A stretch of DNA of 64,000 bases from NCBI RefSeq assembly GCF_012328925.1, contig NZ_JAAXLS010000024.1, positions 28,709 to 92,708 on the forward strand, read 5' to 3'. The DNA comes from Amycolatopsis acididurans. GTDB taxonomy: Bacteria; Actinomycetota; Actinomycetes; Mycobacteriales; Pseudonocardiaceae. Each line of letters opens with the position of its first letter. The stretch's first letter is position 1. Below the pieces are notes generated by a model, which worked only from the letters and a program-made list of their open reading frames with translations, was not told the origin of the DNA and ran no database searches. This document shows positions 41,014 to 54,011 of the stretch, one piece after another. The position numbers and the translations under genes were made by a program.

Positions 41014-42015
41014 GTGCATACCGCCTCGGCTGCGTTCCTCGCGACCATCCCCAGCCCGGACCGCGGGGTCTGGTACCTCGGTCCGATCCCGATCCGCGCC
41101 TATGCCCTGTGCATCATCGCCGGCATCGTCGTCGCCATCTGGTGGGGCGAACGGCGCTGGCAGCAGCGTGGCGGCAGCAAGGGCGCGATCATCGACATCG
41201 CCGTGTGGGCCGTGCCGTTCGGACTCGTCGGCGGCCGGCTCTATCACGTCACCACCGACTGGTGGCGCTACTTCGGCGCCGGCAAGGACCCGGTCAAGGC
41301 GCTGTACATCTGGGATGGCGGCCTCGGCATCTGGGGCGCGATCGCGCTCGGCGCGCTCGGCGCGTGGATCGGCTGCCGCCGCAAGGGCATTCCGCTCCCG
41401 GCGATGGCGGACGCGGTCGCGCCGGGCATCATCGTCGCGCAGGCCATGGGCCGCATCGGCAACTACTTCAACCAGGAACTCTACGGCGCGCACACCACGC
41501 TGCCCTGGGGCCTGGAGATCTACCAGCGCTTCGACCCGAACAACCCGACGATCCCCGACCAGGGCCCCAACGGCGTCGCGTTCGGCGACATCCCGTTGCC
41601 GGAAAGCCCGGTGCACCCCACCTTCCTGTACGAGCTGATCTGGAACCTGCTGATCGCCGCGCTGCTGGTGTGGGCCGACCGCCGCTTCAAGCTCGGCCAC
41701 GGCCGTGTGTTCGCGCTCTACGTCTCCGGCTACACGCTCGGCCGGTTCTGGATCGAGCTGATGCGTACCGACGATGCCACGCACGTGCTCGGCCTGCGGG
41801 TCAACGTGTGGACCTCGATCATCGTGTTCCTGCTGGGACTGGCCTACTTCGTGCTGGCGCGCAAACGCGGCCCGCGCGAGGATCCGGAGTTGCTGCGCAC
41901 CGAGCCGCCGGAACCCGACGACGAGACCGGCGACACGGTGGAGAGCGACGACACGGTGAAGACCGACAGCGCGACGAAGAGCGACAGCGCCACCAAGACC
42001 GACGGCGGCGAGTAG
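41014..42015 (+). CDS. lgt: Prolipoprotein diacylglyceryl transferase
   Basis: Lgt attaches diacylglycerol to the lipobox Cys of prelipoproteins. It is an integral membrane enzyme of 333 residues with seven or so helices. The Lgt signature is visible: GRIGNYFNQELYGAHTTLPW (with Arg and Asn essential in the family), and the HPTFLYELIWNLL motif near residue 205. The C-terminus carries a soluble acidic tail with repeats (DTVESDDTVKTDSATKSDSA). Two lipoproteins in this window (BtuF and the NMT1-type binding protein) are its likely clients. It starts at GTG 41014. Confidence 0.96.
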   Translation: MHTASAAFLATIPSPDRGVWYLGPIPIRAYALCIIAGIVVAIWWGERRWQQRGGSKGAIIDIAVWAVPFGLVGGRLYHVTTDWWRYFGAGKDPVKALYIWDGGLGIWGAIALGALGAWIGCRRKGIPLPAMADAVAPGIIVAQAMGRIGNYFNQELYGAHTTLPWGLEIYQRFDPNNPTIPDQGPNGVAFGDIPLPESPVHPTFLYELIWNLLIAALLVWADRRFKLGHGRVFALYVSGYTLGRFWIELMRTDDATHVLGLRVNVWTSIIVFLLGLAYFVLARKRGPREDPELLRTEPPEPDDETGDTVESDDTVKTDSATKSDSATKTDGGE

Positions 42016-42804
42016 CTACAGGTCCGGCAGGCCGAGGTCGAGGTTGGGCGCCTGCAGCCCGCCGTCGACCTCCAGCACCTTGCCCGTGACGTAGGCACCC
42101 GCCTGCGATACCAGGTACACGATCGTCGCGGCGATGTCCTCGGGGTCGCCGAGGCGGTGCAGCGGCGTGGCCGACTCCATCTTCTCGCGCAGTTCCGGGT
42201 TGCCCGCCACGATCTCGAGCGCGGACGTGACCACCGAGCCGACGGCGATCGCGTTGACCCGGATGCGCGGCGCGAGATCCAGCGCGGCGAGCCGGGTGTA
42301 GTGCGCGAGGGCGGCCTTCGCGGTGCCGTAGGCGGCGAACCCGCGCCCGGCGATCCGGCCCATGTTCGACGAGATGTTCACGACCGCGCCACCCCCGGCC
42401 GTCAGCATCGCCGGGGCCGCGGCGGTGGTGAGGGCGTGCGCCGTCGACACGTTGAACCGGAACGCCTCCTCGAGGAACTCGGGCGTGGTTTCCAGTAGTG
42501 GGCGAGGGTAGGTGCCGCCGACGTTGTTCACCACGATGTCCAGCCGCCCGAACGTGTCCACGGCCGCTTTCGCGAGCGCCGCGGCGGCGTCGGGATCGCT
42601 GAGATCCGCGGGCACGACGTGTGCCTTGCGCCCGGCGTCGGCCACGCGGGCGGCGACCTCGTGCAGATCGGACTCGGTACGGGAGGAGATGACGACGTCG
42701 GCGCCGGCCTCGGCCAGCCCGACCGCTGCCGCGGCGCCGATGCCGCGGCCCGACCCGGTGATCACGGCGACCTTGCCGGCCAACCGGAAACGTTCGAGAA
42801 TCAT
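42016..42804 (-). CDS. SDR-family NAD(P)-dependent oxidoreductase
   Basis: A 262-residue short-chain dehydrogenase. The cofactor motif is VAVITGSGRGIGAAAAVGLA, followed by NNVGG, the catalytic Ser in NISSNMGRIA, and Tyr/Lys in AAYGTAKAALAHY. The C-terminus VDGGLQAPNLDLGLPDL is typical of an actinobacterial group of steroid or 3-oxoacyl-type reductases. A KstR-like box lies 10 bp upstream, which suggests a link with sterol or lipid catabolism (inference). The ATG at 42804 is used; the frame is open upstream but not coding there. Stops abut lgt with no gap. Confidence 0.9.
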   Translation of the reverse strand: MILERFRLAGKVAVITGSGRGIGAAAAVGLAEAGADVVISSRTESDLHEVAARVADAGRKAHVVPADLSDPDAAAALAKAAVDTFGRLDIVVNNVGGTYPRPLLETTPEFLEEAFRFNVSTAHALTTAAAPAMLTAGGGAVVNISSNMGRIAGRGFAAYGTAKAALAHYTRLAALDLAPRIRVNAIAVGSVVTSALEIVAGNPELREKMESATPLHRLGDPEDIAATIVYLVSQAGAYVTGKVLEVDGGLQAPNLDLGLPDL

Positions 42805-42813
42805 GGCGAAAAC

Positions 42814-42827
42814 GATAACACGTTCTA
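42814..42827. promoter_or_regulatory. KstR-like operator before the SDR gene
   Basis: GATAACACGTTCTA matches the mycobacterial KstR consensus TNNAACNNGTTNNA at all positions but the first. It lies 10 bp upstream of the SDR start, where a bound repressor would block transcription. KstR controls cholesterol catabolism genes. Whether this genome has KstR cannot be seen here. Confidence 0.45.
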
Positions 42828-42921
42828 CTTGTCGCGAGTAGGTGTCACGACGAGGTCTCCGCCGGGAGGCCGCGGAGCCGGGCGGGACGAACAGATCGTC
42901 CACTGTGGCCAGTGCAAGCCT

Positions 42922-42942
42922 CTACAATGGACACTTGGTCAT
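42922..42942 (-). pseudogene. Six-codon stub at the expected start of the btuD ATPase gene
   Basis: The btuC stop overlaps an ATG by 4 bp (ATGA), the usual coupling to a following btuD gene. The frame reads MTKCPL and then stops (TAG at 42922-42924). No ATPase sequence follows: the SDR gene of the opposite strand ends the region. The likely explanation is deletion of the ATPase gene; a chance ATG at the btuC stop is the alternative. Confidence 0.35.
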
Positions 42943-43943
42943 GTCGCCTTCCCTCGCGAAGACCGGAGAACGGCCACGAAGAACGGCGCTCCGGTGAAGG
43001 CCGTGACCACGCCGAGCGGCAGTTCGCCCGGCAGGACCGTGCGTGCCACCTGATCGGCCACGACGAGGAACACCGCGCCACCGGCCAGCGAAAGCGGCAG
43101 CAGGACGCGGTGCGCGCCGCCCGCCAGCAGCCGCACCAGATGCGGGACGACGATCCCGACGAACCCGATCAGCCCGCTGACCGACACCGCGGCCGCCGTC
43201 GCGAGCGAGGCCGCCGCCAGCACCACGGCCCGGATCAGGCCCGGCCGCATCCCGAGCGAGGTGGCTTCGGCGTCGCCGAGGGCCAGCACATCCAGCGGTC
43301 GCGCCACAACGCACAGCACGAGGGCCGCGAGCGCGATGTAGGGCAGCGCGGTCAGCACCTCGTGCCAGCCGCTGACCGCGAACCCGCCGAGCATCCAGGT
43401 GTAGACCTGGCGGATGGTCTCGGTGTTGAGCTGCTGGGCGAAGGTCTGCACGGCGGCGAGGAACGCGCCGACCGCGACCCCGGCCAGCAACAGCGTCGCG
43501 GTGCCGCTGCCCGCGGAACGGCCGAGCAGCCAGCTCAGCCACACGCCGCCGAGCGCGCCCGCGAACGCGGCCGGCTGCACCCAGCCGGTCGCGGCGGGCG
43601 CCAGCACGACCACGAGTGTCGCGGCCATGCCCGCCCCGGCCGAAGACCCGAGCAGGTACGGATCGGCCAGCGGATTGCGGAACACGCCTTGGAAAGTCGC
43701 GCCCGCGACCGCGAGCGCCGCACCGACGAGCGCGGCCAGTAGCACTCTGGGCACGCGCAGCTGCCACACGATCGCGGCTTCCCGTTCCGACAGCGGAGAC
43801 ATCCCGCCGGTCAGTTGCGCCCAGATCTCGCCGAGGACGCGCTGCCAGCCGAGATCCGCGGCACCGAGCACCACCGCGACAACGAGCACGGCCAGCAGCA
43901 CGAGCGTCGCGAGAACGGCGGTGCGCGGGCGTAGCCGGGTCAC
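42939..43943 (-). CDS. btuC: FecCD/BtuC-type ABC importer permease (cobalamin)
   Basis: A 334-residue permease with about ten helices. The FecCD motifs are visible: LRVPRVLLAALVGAALAVAG (the conserved RxPR then GxxLAxxG), FRNPLADPYLLGSSAGAGMA, and GFVGIVVPHLVRLLAGGAHR, the EAA-like coupling loop. It starts at a GTG overlapping the stop of the binding-protein gene (GTGA). A cobalamin riboswitch controls the pair, so vitamin B12 or a corrinoid is the probable substrate. The frame upstream of 43943 is not coding. Confidence 0.9.
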   Translation of the reverse strand: MTRLRPRTAVLATLVLLAVLVVAVVLGAADLGWQRVLGEIWAQLTGGMSPLSEREAAIVWQLRVPRVLLAALVGAALAVAGATFQGVFRNPLADPYLLGSSAGAGMAATLVVVLAPAATGWVQPAAFAGALGGVWLSWLLGRSAGSGTATLLLAGVAVGAFLAAVQTFAQQLNTETIRQVYTWMLGGFAVSGWHEVLTALPYIALAALVLCVVARPLDVLALGDAEATSLGMRPGLIRAVVLAAASLATAAAVSVSGLIGFVGIVVPHLVRLLAGGAHRVLLPLSLAGGAVFLVVADQVARTVLPGELPLGVVTAFTGAPFFVAVLRSSRGKAT

Positions 43944-44857
43944 TGCGCGCCGGCGAGTGCGCCGGCGACGGCGCGGACGAGATCGACGATGCGCGGGCTC
44001 CACCGGGAGGCGATGTCGTCGTCGAGCGGGAACACGTGTCCCGCGCGCACCGCGGTCAGCGTGTTCCAGCCGGGCCGTGCGGCGACCGTCTGCGGGTTCT
44101 GCCCGCAGCATGTGCTGTCCGCGAGAAAGATGAGATCCGGATTGGACTGCAAAATGCGTTCTGCAGATAGCTGCGGATAACCGCCGGAAATCCCCGGGTC
44201 GTTCCCGTCGGCGATGTTCTTCAAGCCGAACCGGCTCAAAACACTGCCGATGAATGTGGCCGACGTCGCCGAGTAGTACGTCTGATCGATCTCGTAGTAG
44301 TACGTCAGCGGTTTCGCCGGTTTGGGCGCATCCGCGACGATTTTGTCGATATCGCTCCGCGTCTGCCGGGCCAGGCTCTCGCCTTCGGCCTGGTGACCGG
44401 TCGCCCTGCCGAGCTGAACGAACTGGTCGTAGGCCTCGTCGAGGCTCTTCGCCGCGGGCATGACCAGTGTTTTCGCGCCGATCTTGGCCAGCGCGGCGGA
44501 CAGTCCGTTCTGGTCCGCCGAGGCGATCACCAGATCGGGGTGGTAGCTCGCGATCGCCTCGGGATCGGGGCTGAGCGCGGAAAGCCGCGTGTGCGGTGCC
44601 TCCGGCGGGTAGTCCGACTGCGAATCGACGGCGACGACCTCTTTACCGGCGCCCACCGCGAACAACGTCTCCGTGGCGGACGCGGACAGCGACACGATCC
44701 TGGTGGGCCGGCGGTCGATGGTCACCGGGCCGATGGTGACCGGGAACGTGGCCTCGGTGTCCGGGGCGGCGGTGGAGTCCTGATCCGCCGGGTGACTGGC
44801 GCAACCCGCCAGAACCAGCAGTAACACCAGGATGATCGGCGGAAACCTGCGCGACAT
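43940..44857 (-). CDS. btuF: Cobalamin-type ABC importer substrate-binding lipoprotein
   Basis: A 305-residue lipoprotein with signal peptide and lipobox (ILVLLLVLAGCASHPADQ, Cys at about residue 19) followed by a BtuF/FepB-type periplasmic-binding fold: RRPTRIVSLSASATETLFAV, LSPDPEAIASYHPDLVIAS, AERILQSNPDLIFLADST and WSPRIVDLVRA. It captures a corrinoid and hands it to the BtuC permease. CGAGG precedes the ATG at 44857. Its mRNA leader is the cobalamin riboswitch, which makes the substrate call stronger than the protein alone would. Confidence 0.9.
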   Translation of the reverse strand: MSRRFPPIILVLLLVLAGCASHPADQDSTAAPDTEATFPVTIGPVTIDRRPTRIVSLSASATETLFAVGAGKEVVAVDSQSDYPPEAPHTRLSALSPDPEAIASYHPDLVIASADQNGLSAALAKIGAKTLVMPAAKSLDEAYDQFVQLGRATGHQAEGESLARQTRSDIDKIVADAPKPAKPLTYYYEIDQTYYSATSATFIGSVLSRFGLKNIADGNDPGISGGYPQLSAERILQSNPDLIFLADSTCCGQNPQTVAARPGWNTLTAVRAGHVFPLDDDIASRWSPRIVDLVRAVAGALAGAQ

Positions 44858-44904
44858 GTGAAACCTCGGTTGCTCGCCCGGCGTGGCGCCGTGCCGTTAC
44901 CGAG

Positions 44905-44939
44905 CACGCCGCACCTCTGCGCCGGAGGTGAAGGGCGTG
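44905..44939 (-). terminator. Expression-platform hairpin of the cobalamin riboswitch
   Basis: On the minus strand CACGCC and GGCGTG enclose CACCTC and GAGGTG with a seven-base loop, a strong stem just after the riboswitch core and upstream of btuF. It probably acts as the switchable terminator or ribosome-site blocker. There is no U run, as is usual in GC-rich actinobacteria. Confidence 0.5.
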
Positions 44940-45085
44940 GCGCGCGCGGCAGGCGACCTGGCTCGGGTTCCACGGACCGTAGTGAAACCATCACAGTTGC
45001 GGCACAGCACCGGATTCGCACCGGTTTCGCTGCCGTTCGCGTCACTGGTCAACAGGCCGCTGACCAGCGTGAGGAACGCTACCAC
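44935..45085 (-). ncRNA. Cobalamin (AdoCbl) riboswitch
   Basis: Reading the minus strand, the core elements appear in order: GAAACCGGTGCGAATCCGG (45010-45028), then CCGCAACTGTGA (44991-45002), and the B12 box GAGCCAGGTCGCCTGCC (44948-44964). These are the conserved landmarks of cobalamin riboswitches. It sits between gltB and btuF, in the leader of btuF-btuC. Bound cobalamin should switch off expression of the uptake genes. Exact ends are estimated. Confidence 0.9.
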
Positions 45086-45366
45086 CGCTCGCTATGGCGG
45101 TCCGGCACATGGTTCACGTAATCTTGAAAGGATTGAGCGCGAGCTACGCTGGGAAGCAGACTCAGCGGAACGAGCCCATCAAGACCGATGTCGTTCGTCG
45201 CAGCCAGATCGTTACCTCCTCGATGAGAAAATCCACACTCCGAGAGGGTGCCGTCGTGTTTCCTGGGTGTTAAGGTCGCGCTAATCAGCGGGCCATCGTC
45301 GTCCCGAGCACAGCAACCGGGGGAACTTTCCGAACTGAGCACGAAGACGACGAAGGAGGTCCCCGC
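45086..45366. other. Divergent promoter region of gltB and the btuFC riboswitch
   Basis: This 281-bp stretch has no supported gene. It must contain the promoter for the btuFC leader on one strand and that of gltB on the other. It ends with GAAGGAGG, the ribosome site of gltB. I looked for a GlnR-type site, expected for nitrogen control of gltB, and found no convincing match. A short open frame on the minus strand at 45079-45342 looks like noise. Confidence 0.4.
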
Positions 45367-49930
<4,564 letters not shown>

Positions 49931-49938
<8 letters not shown>

Positions 49939-51439
49939 CCCCCGGGGCTTCATGAAGTTCGAGCGCGAGGAGCCGAAGAAGCGCGCCAAGGACGAGCGGG
50001 CCGGTGACTGGCGCGAGGTCTACGCACAGTCCTCTTCGGACGAACGCAACAAACAGGTGCGCACCCAGGCAACGCGGTGCATGGACTGTGGCATCCCGTT
50101 CTGCCACTCCAGCAGTTCGGGCTGCCCGCTGGGCAACCTGATCCCGGAATGGAACGACCTGGTGCGCCAGGGGCACTGGGCGGCGGCCAGCGAACGATTG
50201 CACGCCACCAACAACTTCCCGGAGTTCACCGGGAAGCTGTGCCCCGCGCCGTGCGAATCGGGCTGCGTGCTCTCGATCTCGCCGTTGTCCGCCGGGCCGG
50301 TGGCGATCAAGCGGATCGAGGCCACCATCGCCGAGCAGTCGTGGGAGATGGGCATCGTCGCGCCGCAGGTCGCCGAGGTCTCCTCGGGGCAGCGGGTCGC
50401 GGTCGTCGGGTCCGGTCCCGCCGGTCTCGCCGCGGCGCAGCAGCTGACCCGCGCCGGGCACGAGGTCACCGTGTTCGAGCGGGACGACCGGCTCGGCGGG
50501 CTGCTCCGCTACGGCATTCCCGAGTTCAAGATGGAGAAGAAGCACCTCGACCGCCGGCTGGCGCAGCTGCGCAAGGAGGGCACGCAGTTCGTCACGGGCT
50601 GCGAGGTCGGGGTCGACATCACCGTCGAGGAGCTGCGGGCCCGTTTCGACGCGGTGGTGCTCGCGGTCGGCGCGCTGCGCGGCCGGGACGACCACAGCAC
50701 CGAAGGGCGCGGGCTCGAGGGCATCCACCTCGCGATGGAGCACCTCGTGCCGGCCAACAAGCAGTGCGAGGGCGACGGGCCGTCGCCGCTCGACGCGCAC
50801 GGCAAGCACGTCGTGATCATCGGCGGTGGCGACACCGGCGCCGACTCCTACGGCACCGCGGTCCGGCAGGGCGCCGCGTCGATCACCCAGCTCGACCAGT
50901 ACCCGATGCCGCCCACGACCCGCGACGACGACCGGTCGCCGTGGCCGACCTGGCCGTACATCCTGCGCACCTACCCGGCGCACGAGGAGGGTGGCGAGCG
51001 GAAGTTCGGCGTCGCGGTGCGCCGGTTCGTCGGCGACGAGAACGGGCACGTACGCGGCATCGAGTTGCAGCACGTGCGGGTGTCGCGCGATCCGGAGACG
51101 GGCGTGCGGCAGGTCGTTCCGGTCAACGACGCGATCGAGGAGATCCCGGCCGATCTGGTGCTGCTGGCCATCGGGTTCGAGGGTGTCGAGCAGATGCGGC
51201 TGCTCGACGATCTCGGTCTGGAGCTGACCAAGCGGGGCACGCTGTCGTGCGGGCCCGACTGGCAGACCGAGGCTCCCGGCGTGTTCGTCTGCGGTGACGC
51301 GCACCGCGGCGCCTCGCTCGTGGTCTGGGCGATCGCGGAAGGCCGTTCGGTCGCGAACGCGGTCGACACCTACCTCACCGGCGCGTCGGACCTGCCCGCT
51401 CCGGTGCACCCGACGGCGCTCCCGCTCGCCGTGGTCTGA
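49931..51439 (+). CDS. gltD: Glutamate synthase small subunit
   Basis: The beta chain (502 residues), which passes electrons from NADPH via FAD and iron-sulfur clusters to GltB. The N-terminal cluster cysteines are in CMDCGIPFCH, GCPLGNLIPEWN and LCPAPCESGC. The FAD site is VAVVGSGPAGLAAAQQLTRA, then GLLRYGIPEFKMEKKHLDRR, and the NADPH site VVIIGGGDTGADSYGTA. The C-terminal GVFVCGDAHRGASLVVWAIA is the second FAD contact. It overlaps the end of gltB, so the subunits are coupled. A hairpin follows it. Confidence 0.97.
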
Positions 51440-51443
51440 CGGC

Positions 51444-51474
51444 CGTGAGGGGCCCCTCGCGTTGGGGCCCCACA
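51444..51474 (+). terminator. GC-rich hairpin after gltD
   Basis: GGGGCCCC (within the palindrome GAGGGGCCCCTC, 51447-51458) pairs with a second GGGGCCCC at 51464-51471 across a short loop, a few bases after the gltD stop. There is no T run. It is a plausible terminator for gltBD. Confidence 0.5.
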
Positions 51475-51596
51475 TGGTCTGGGCCATTACGCCGTTCGGC
51501 GGTCACCCTGCGACCGAATGGCAGCATTGCCTGGATCGATACTGCCAACCTACCGTCACGTTCAGTTTGCGCTGGGCGACGGGTCGGGAGGCGGTC
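51475..51596. other. Gap between the gltBD hairpin and the secreted protease
   Basis: No gene seen. It carries the protease promoter, not clearly recognisable, and ends in GGGAGG, the ribosome site of the GTG at 51597. Confidence 0.3.
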
Positions 51597-52523
51597 GTGA
51601 AGAAAACTCGCGTAGGGATTCTGGCCGCTTTGGTCGCGGCCGTCACCGGCTTCGCGACACCGGTCGCGTCCGCGGCTCCGTCCGTCGCATTGCGGGCGCA
51701 GAGTAATGCACAGGCGGCGACGGACTTCTGGACACCCGAGGCGATGCGCGCCGCGACTCCGCTGGACAACGTGCTCGCCACCGTCGGCAACGCGGTTCAG
51801 CGCCTCGTACCGAGCGGGCTGCCGTCGGCGGTCCCGGCTTCGGCGTCCAACTCGGGCGGCCCCTGGTCCGGTGGCGGCAAGGTCACCAGGACCGCCGGGC
51901 GTGTCTTCTTCCTTTTCAACGGCGCCAAGGCGTCCTGCAGCGGCGACGCGGTCACCAGCGGCAACAAGAGCGTCGTGATCACCGCCGGGCACTGCGTGAA
52001 GTACCAGGGCACCTGGCACACGAACTGGGTCTTCGTGCCCGGCTACGACAACGGCAACGCGCCCTACGGCGAATGGGCCGCGAGCCAGACGCTGACCACC
52101 CCGCAGTGGGAGGCCGGCGAGGACCTCAACTACGACGTCGGGGCCGCGGTGGTCCAGCCGTTGAACGGCCGGCGCCTCACCGACGTGGTCGGCGGGCAGG
52201 GCATCGCCTTCAACCAGCAGCGCGGCCAGACCATGTACACCTTCGGCTACCCGGCCGAGGGCAAGTACGACGGCACCAAGCTGGACTACTGCTCCGGCAG
52301 CACGTTCACCGACTTCATCTCCAGCAACGACAACGGGATGCGCTGCGACATGACCGGCGGGTCCAGCGGCGGTCCGTGGTTCGTCAACTTCGACGAGGGC
52401 ACCGGCACGGGCCTGCAGAACTCGGTGAACAGCTTCGGCTACACGTTCATGCCCGGCTACATGTTCGGCCCGTACTTCGGCTCCGACGTACAGAACCTCT
52501 ACAAAGCCGCGCAGTCGAAGTAG
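51597..52523 (+). CDS. Secreted serine protease of the trypsin/V8-like fold
   Basis: A 308-residue exported protein. The signal peptide KKTRVGILAALVAAVTGFAT ends near AAPSVA. A pro-region follows, then the protease: His in VVITAGHCVKY, Asp in DLNYDVGAAVV, and Ser in CDMTGGSSGGPWFV, the pattern of V8/Glu-specific or alpha-lytic-like S1 proteases. A disulfide pair surrounds the His and Ser. GTG 51597 is chosen by GGGAGG and the signal peptide. It is unrelated in detail to the trypsin-like gene at 15714-16412. Confidence 0.9.
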   Translation: MKKTRVGILAALVAAVTGFATPVASAAPSVALRAQSNAQAATDFWTPEAMRAATPLDNVLATVGNAVQRLVPSGLPSAVPASASNSGGPWSGGGKVTRTAGRVFFLFNGAKASCSGDAVTSGNKSVVITAGHCVKYQGTWHTNWVFVPGYDNGNAPYGEWAASQTLTTPQWEAGEDLNYDVGAAVVQPLNGRRLTDVVGGQGIAFNQQRGQTMYTFGYPAEGKYDGTKLDYCSGSTFTDFISSNDNGMRCDMTGGSSGGPWFVNFDEGTGTGLQNSVNSFGYTFMPGYMFGPYFGSDVQNLYKAAQSK

Positions 52524-52567
52524 CTCGAGGCCGCGACGATCCGGTGCTGAGCCGGCGGTAGGTGTGA

Positions 52568-52601
52568 TCGACGGTGGCCGGGCCACCCCGGCCGCCGTCG
52601 A
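52568..52601 (+). terminator. Strong hairpin between the protease and aroG
   Basis: A 15-bp stem with one G-T pair and a four-base loop: the left arm TCGACGGTGGCCGGG (52568-52582) pairs with 52587-52601. It lies 45 bp after the protease stop and 6 bases before the aroG -10 element. It should end protease transcription and isolate the aroG promoter. No T run follows. Confidence 0.65.
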
Positions 52602-52606
52602 CCCCA

Positions 52607-52612
52607 TATCCT
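52607..52612 (+). promoter_or_regulatory. -10 element TATCCT for leaderless aroG
   Basis: TATCCT ends 7 bases before the aroG GTG with no ribosome site, immediately downstream of a strong hairpin. Confidence 0.5.
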
Positions 52613-52619
52613 GGGTCCT

Positions 52620-54011
52620 GTGAACTGGACAGTGGACGTCCCCGTCGAGACACTTCCCGACCTCCCGCCGTTGCCGCCCCAGCTGCGGGAACGGCTCGAC
52701 GACGCGCTCGCCCGCCCGGCCGCTCAGCAGCCGGAGTGGCCGGACGCCGACGCGACGCGGCGGGTGCGCGCGGTGCTGGAAAGTGTGCCGCCGATCACCG
52801 TTCCGGTCGAGATCGACCGGCTGCGCGAGCGGCTGGCGATGGTGGCGCGGGGTGAGGCGTTCCTGCTCCAGGGCGGCGACTGCGCCGAGACGTTCGAGTC
52901 CAACACCGAACCGCACATCCGGGCGAACCTGCGCACGCTGCTGCAGATGGCCGTCGTGCTGACGTACGGGGCGAGCCTGCCGGTCGTGAAGGTGGGGCGT
53001 ATCGCGGGGCAGTACGCCAAGCCGCGTTCGAACGCCACCGACGCGCTGGGCCTGCCGGTGTACCGCGGCGACATCGTGAACTCGCTCGTCGCGAAGCCGG
53101 AGCTGCGGGTGCCGGACCCGGGCCGGATGATCCGCGCCTACGCCAACGCCGGTGCGGCGATGAACCTGGTGCGGGCGCTGACCGCGTCCGGGCTGGCCGA
53201 TCTGACGAAGGTGCACGACTGGAACAAGGACTTCGTGCGCACCTCGCCCGCCGGTGAGCGGTACGAGGCGCTGGCCGGGGAGATCGACCGCGGGTTGCGG
53301 TTCATGTCGGCCTGCGGGGTCACCGACACGTCGCTGCACTCGACCGAGATCTTCGCCAGTCACGAGGCGCTCCTGCTGGACTACGAGCGGGCGCTGCTGC
53401 GGCTGGACAACGCCGACGCGGCCAACCCGAAGCTGTACAACCTGTCGTCACACTTTCTGTGGATCGGCGAGCGCACGCGGCAGCTGGACGGCGCGCACAT
53501 CGCGTTCGCCGAGCTGCTGGCGAACCCCATCGGCGTGAAGGTCGGCCCGACGACGACGCCCGAGCAGGCCGCCCAGTACGTCAAACGCCTCGACCCGCAC
53601 AACGAGCCCGGTCGCCTCACGCTGATTTCGCGCATGGGCAACGGAAAGGTGCGCGACGTGCTGCCGGCCATCGTGGAGGCCGTGGAAGCCACCGGGCACA
53701 AGGTGATCTGGCAGTGCGACCCGATGCACGGCAACACACACGAGGCGAGCACCGGGTACAAGACGCGGCACTTCGACCGGATCATCGACGAGGTGCAGGG
53801 CTTCTTCGAGGTGCACCACAAGATCGGCAGCTACCCCGGCGGCATCCACGTGGAGCTGACGGGCGAGGACGTCACCGAGTGCCTGGGCGGCGCACAGGAG
53901 ATCTCGGACGTCGACCTGGCCGGCCGCTACGAGACGGCGTGCGACCCGAGGCTCAACACCCAGCAGAGCCTGGAGCTGGCATTCCTGGTAGCAGAAATGC
54001 TCCGCGACTAA
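52620..54011 (+). CDS. aroG: Class II 3-deoxy-D-arabino-heptulosonate 7-phosphate synthase
   Basis: The entry enzyme of the shikimate pathway, joining phosphoenolpyruvate and erythrose 4-phosphate. At 463 residues it is a class II (plant and actinobacterial) enzyme: GEAFLLQGGDCAETF with the metal Cys, VVKVGRIAGQYAKPRSNATD, SSHFLWIGERTRQLDGAH, KVGPTTTPEQAAQYVKRLDP, VIWQCDPMHGNTHE with the metal His, and GGIHVELTGEDVTECLGGAQ. It parallels Rv2178c, which also lies near pknL. It supplies chorismate for trpE. Starts at GTG 52620. Confidence 0.97.
   Translation: MNWTVDVPVETLPDLPPLPPQLRERLDDALARPAAQQPEWPDADATRRVRAVLESVPPITVPVEIDRLRERLAMVARGEAFLLQGGDCAETFESNTEPHIRANLRTLLQMAVVLTYGASLPVVKVGRIAGQYAKPRSNATDALGLPVYRGDIVNSLVAKPELRVPDPGRMIRAYANAGAAMNLVRALTASGLADLTKVHDWNKDFVRTSPAGERYEALAGEIDRGLRFMSACGVTDTSLHSTEIFASHEALLLDYERALLRLDNADAANPKLYNLSSHFLWIGERTRQLDGAHIAFAELLANPIGVKVGPTTTPEQAAQYVKRLDPHNEPGRLTLISRMGNGKVRDVLPAIVEAVEATGHKVIWQCDPMHGNTHEASTGYKTRHFDRIIDEVQGFFEVHHKIGSYPGGIHVELTGEDVTECLGGAQEISDVDLAGRYETACDPRLNTQQSLELAFLVAEMLRD

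Noticed and set aside
45086..45366. A GlnR-type nitrogen-control site before gltB.
   Set aside because: GTAAT and GAAAG motifs occur near 45120, but the spacing does not match the known site.
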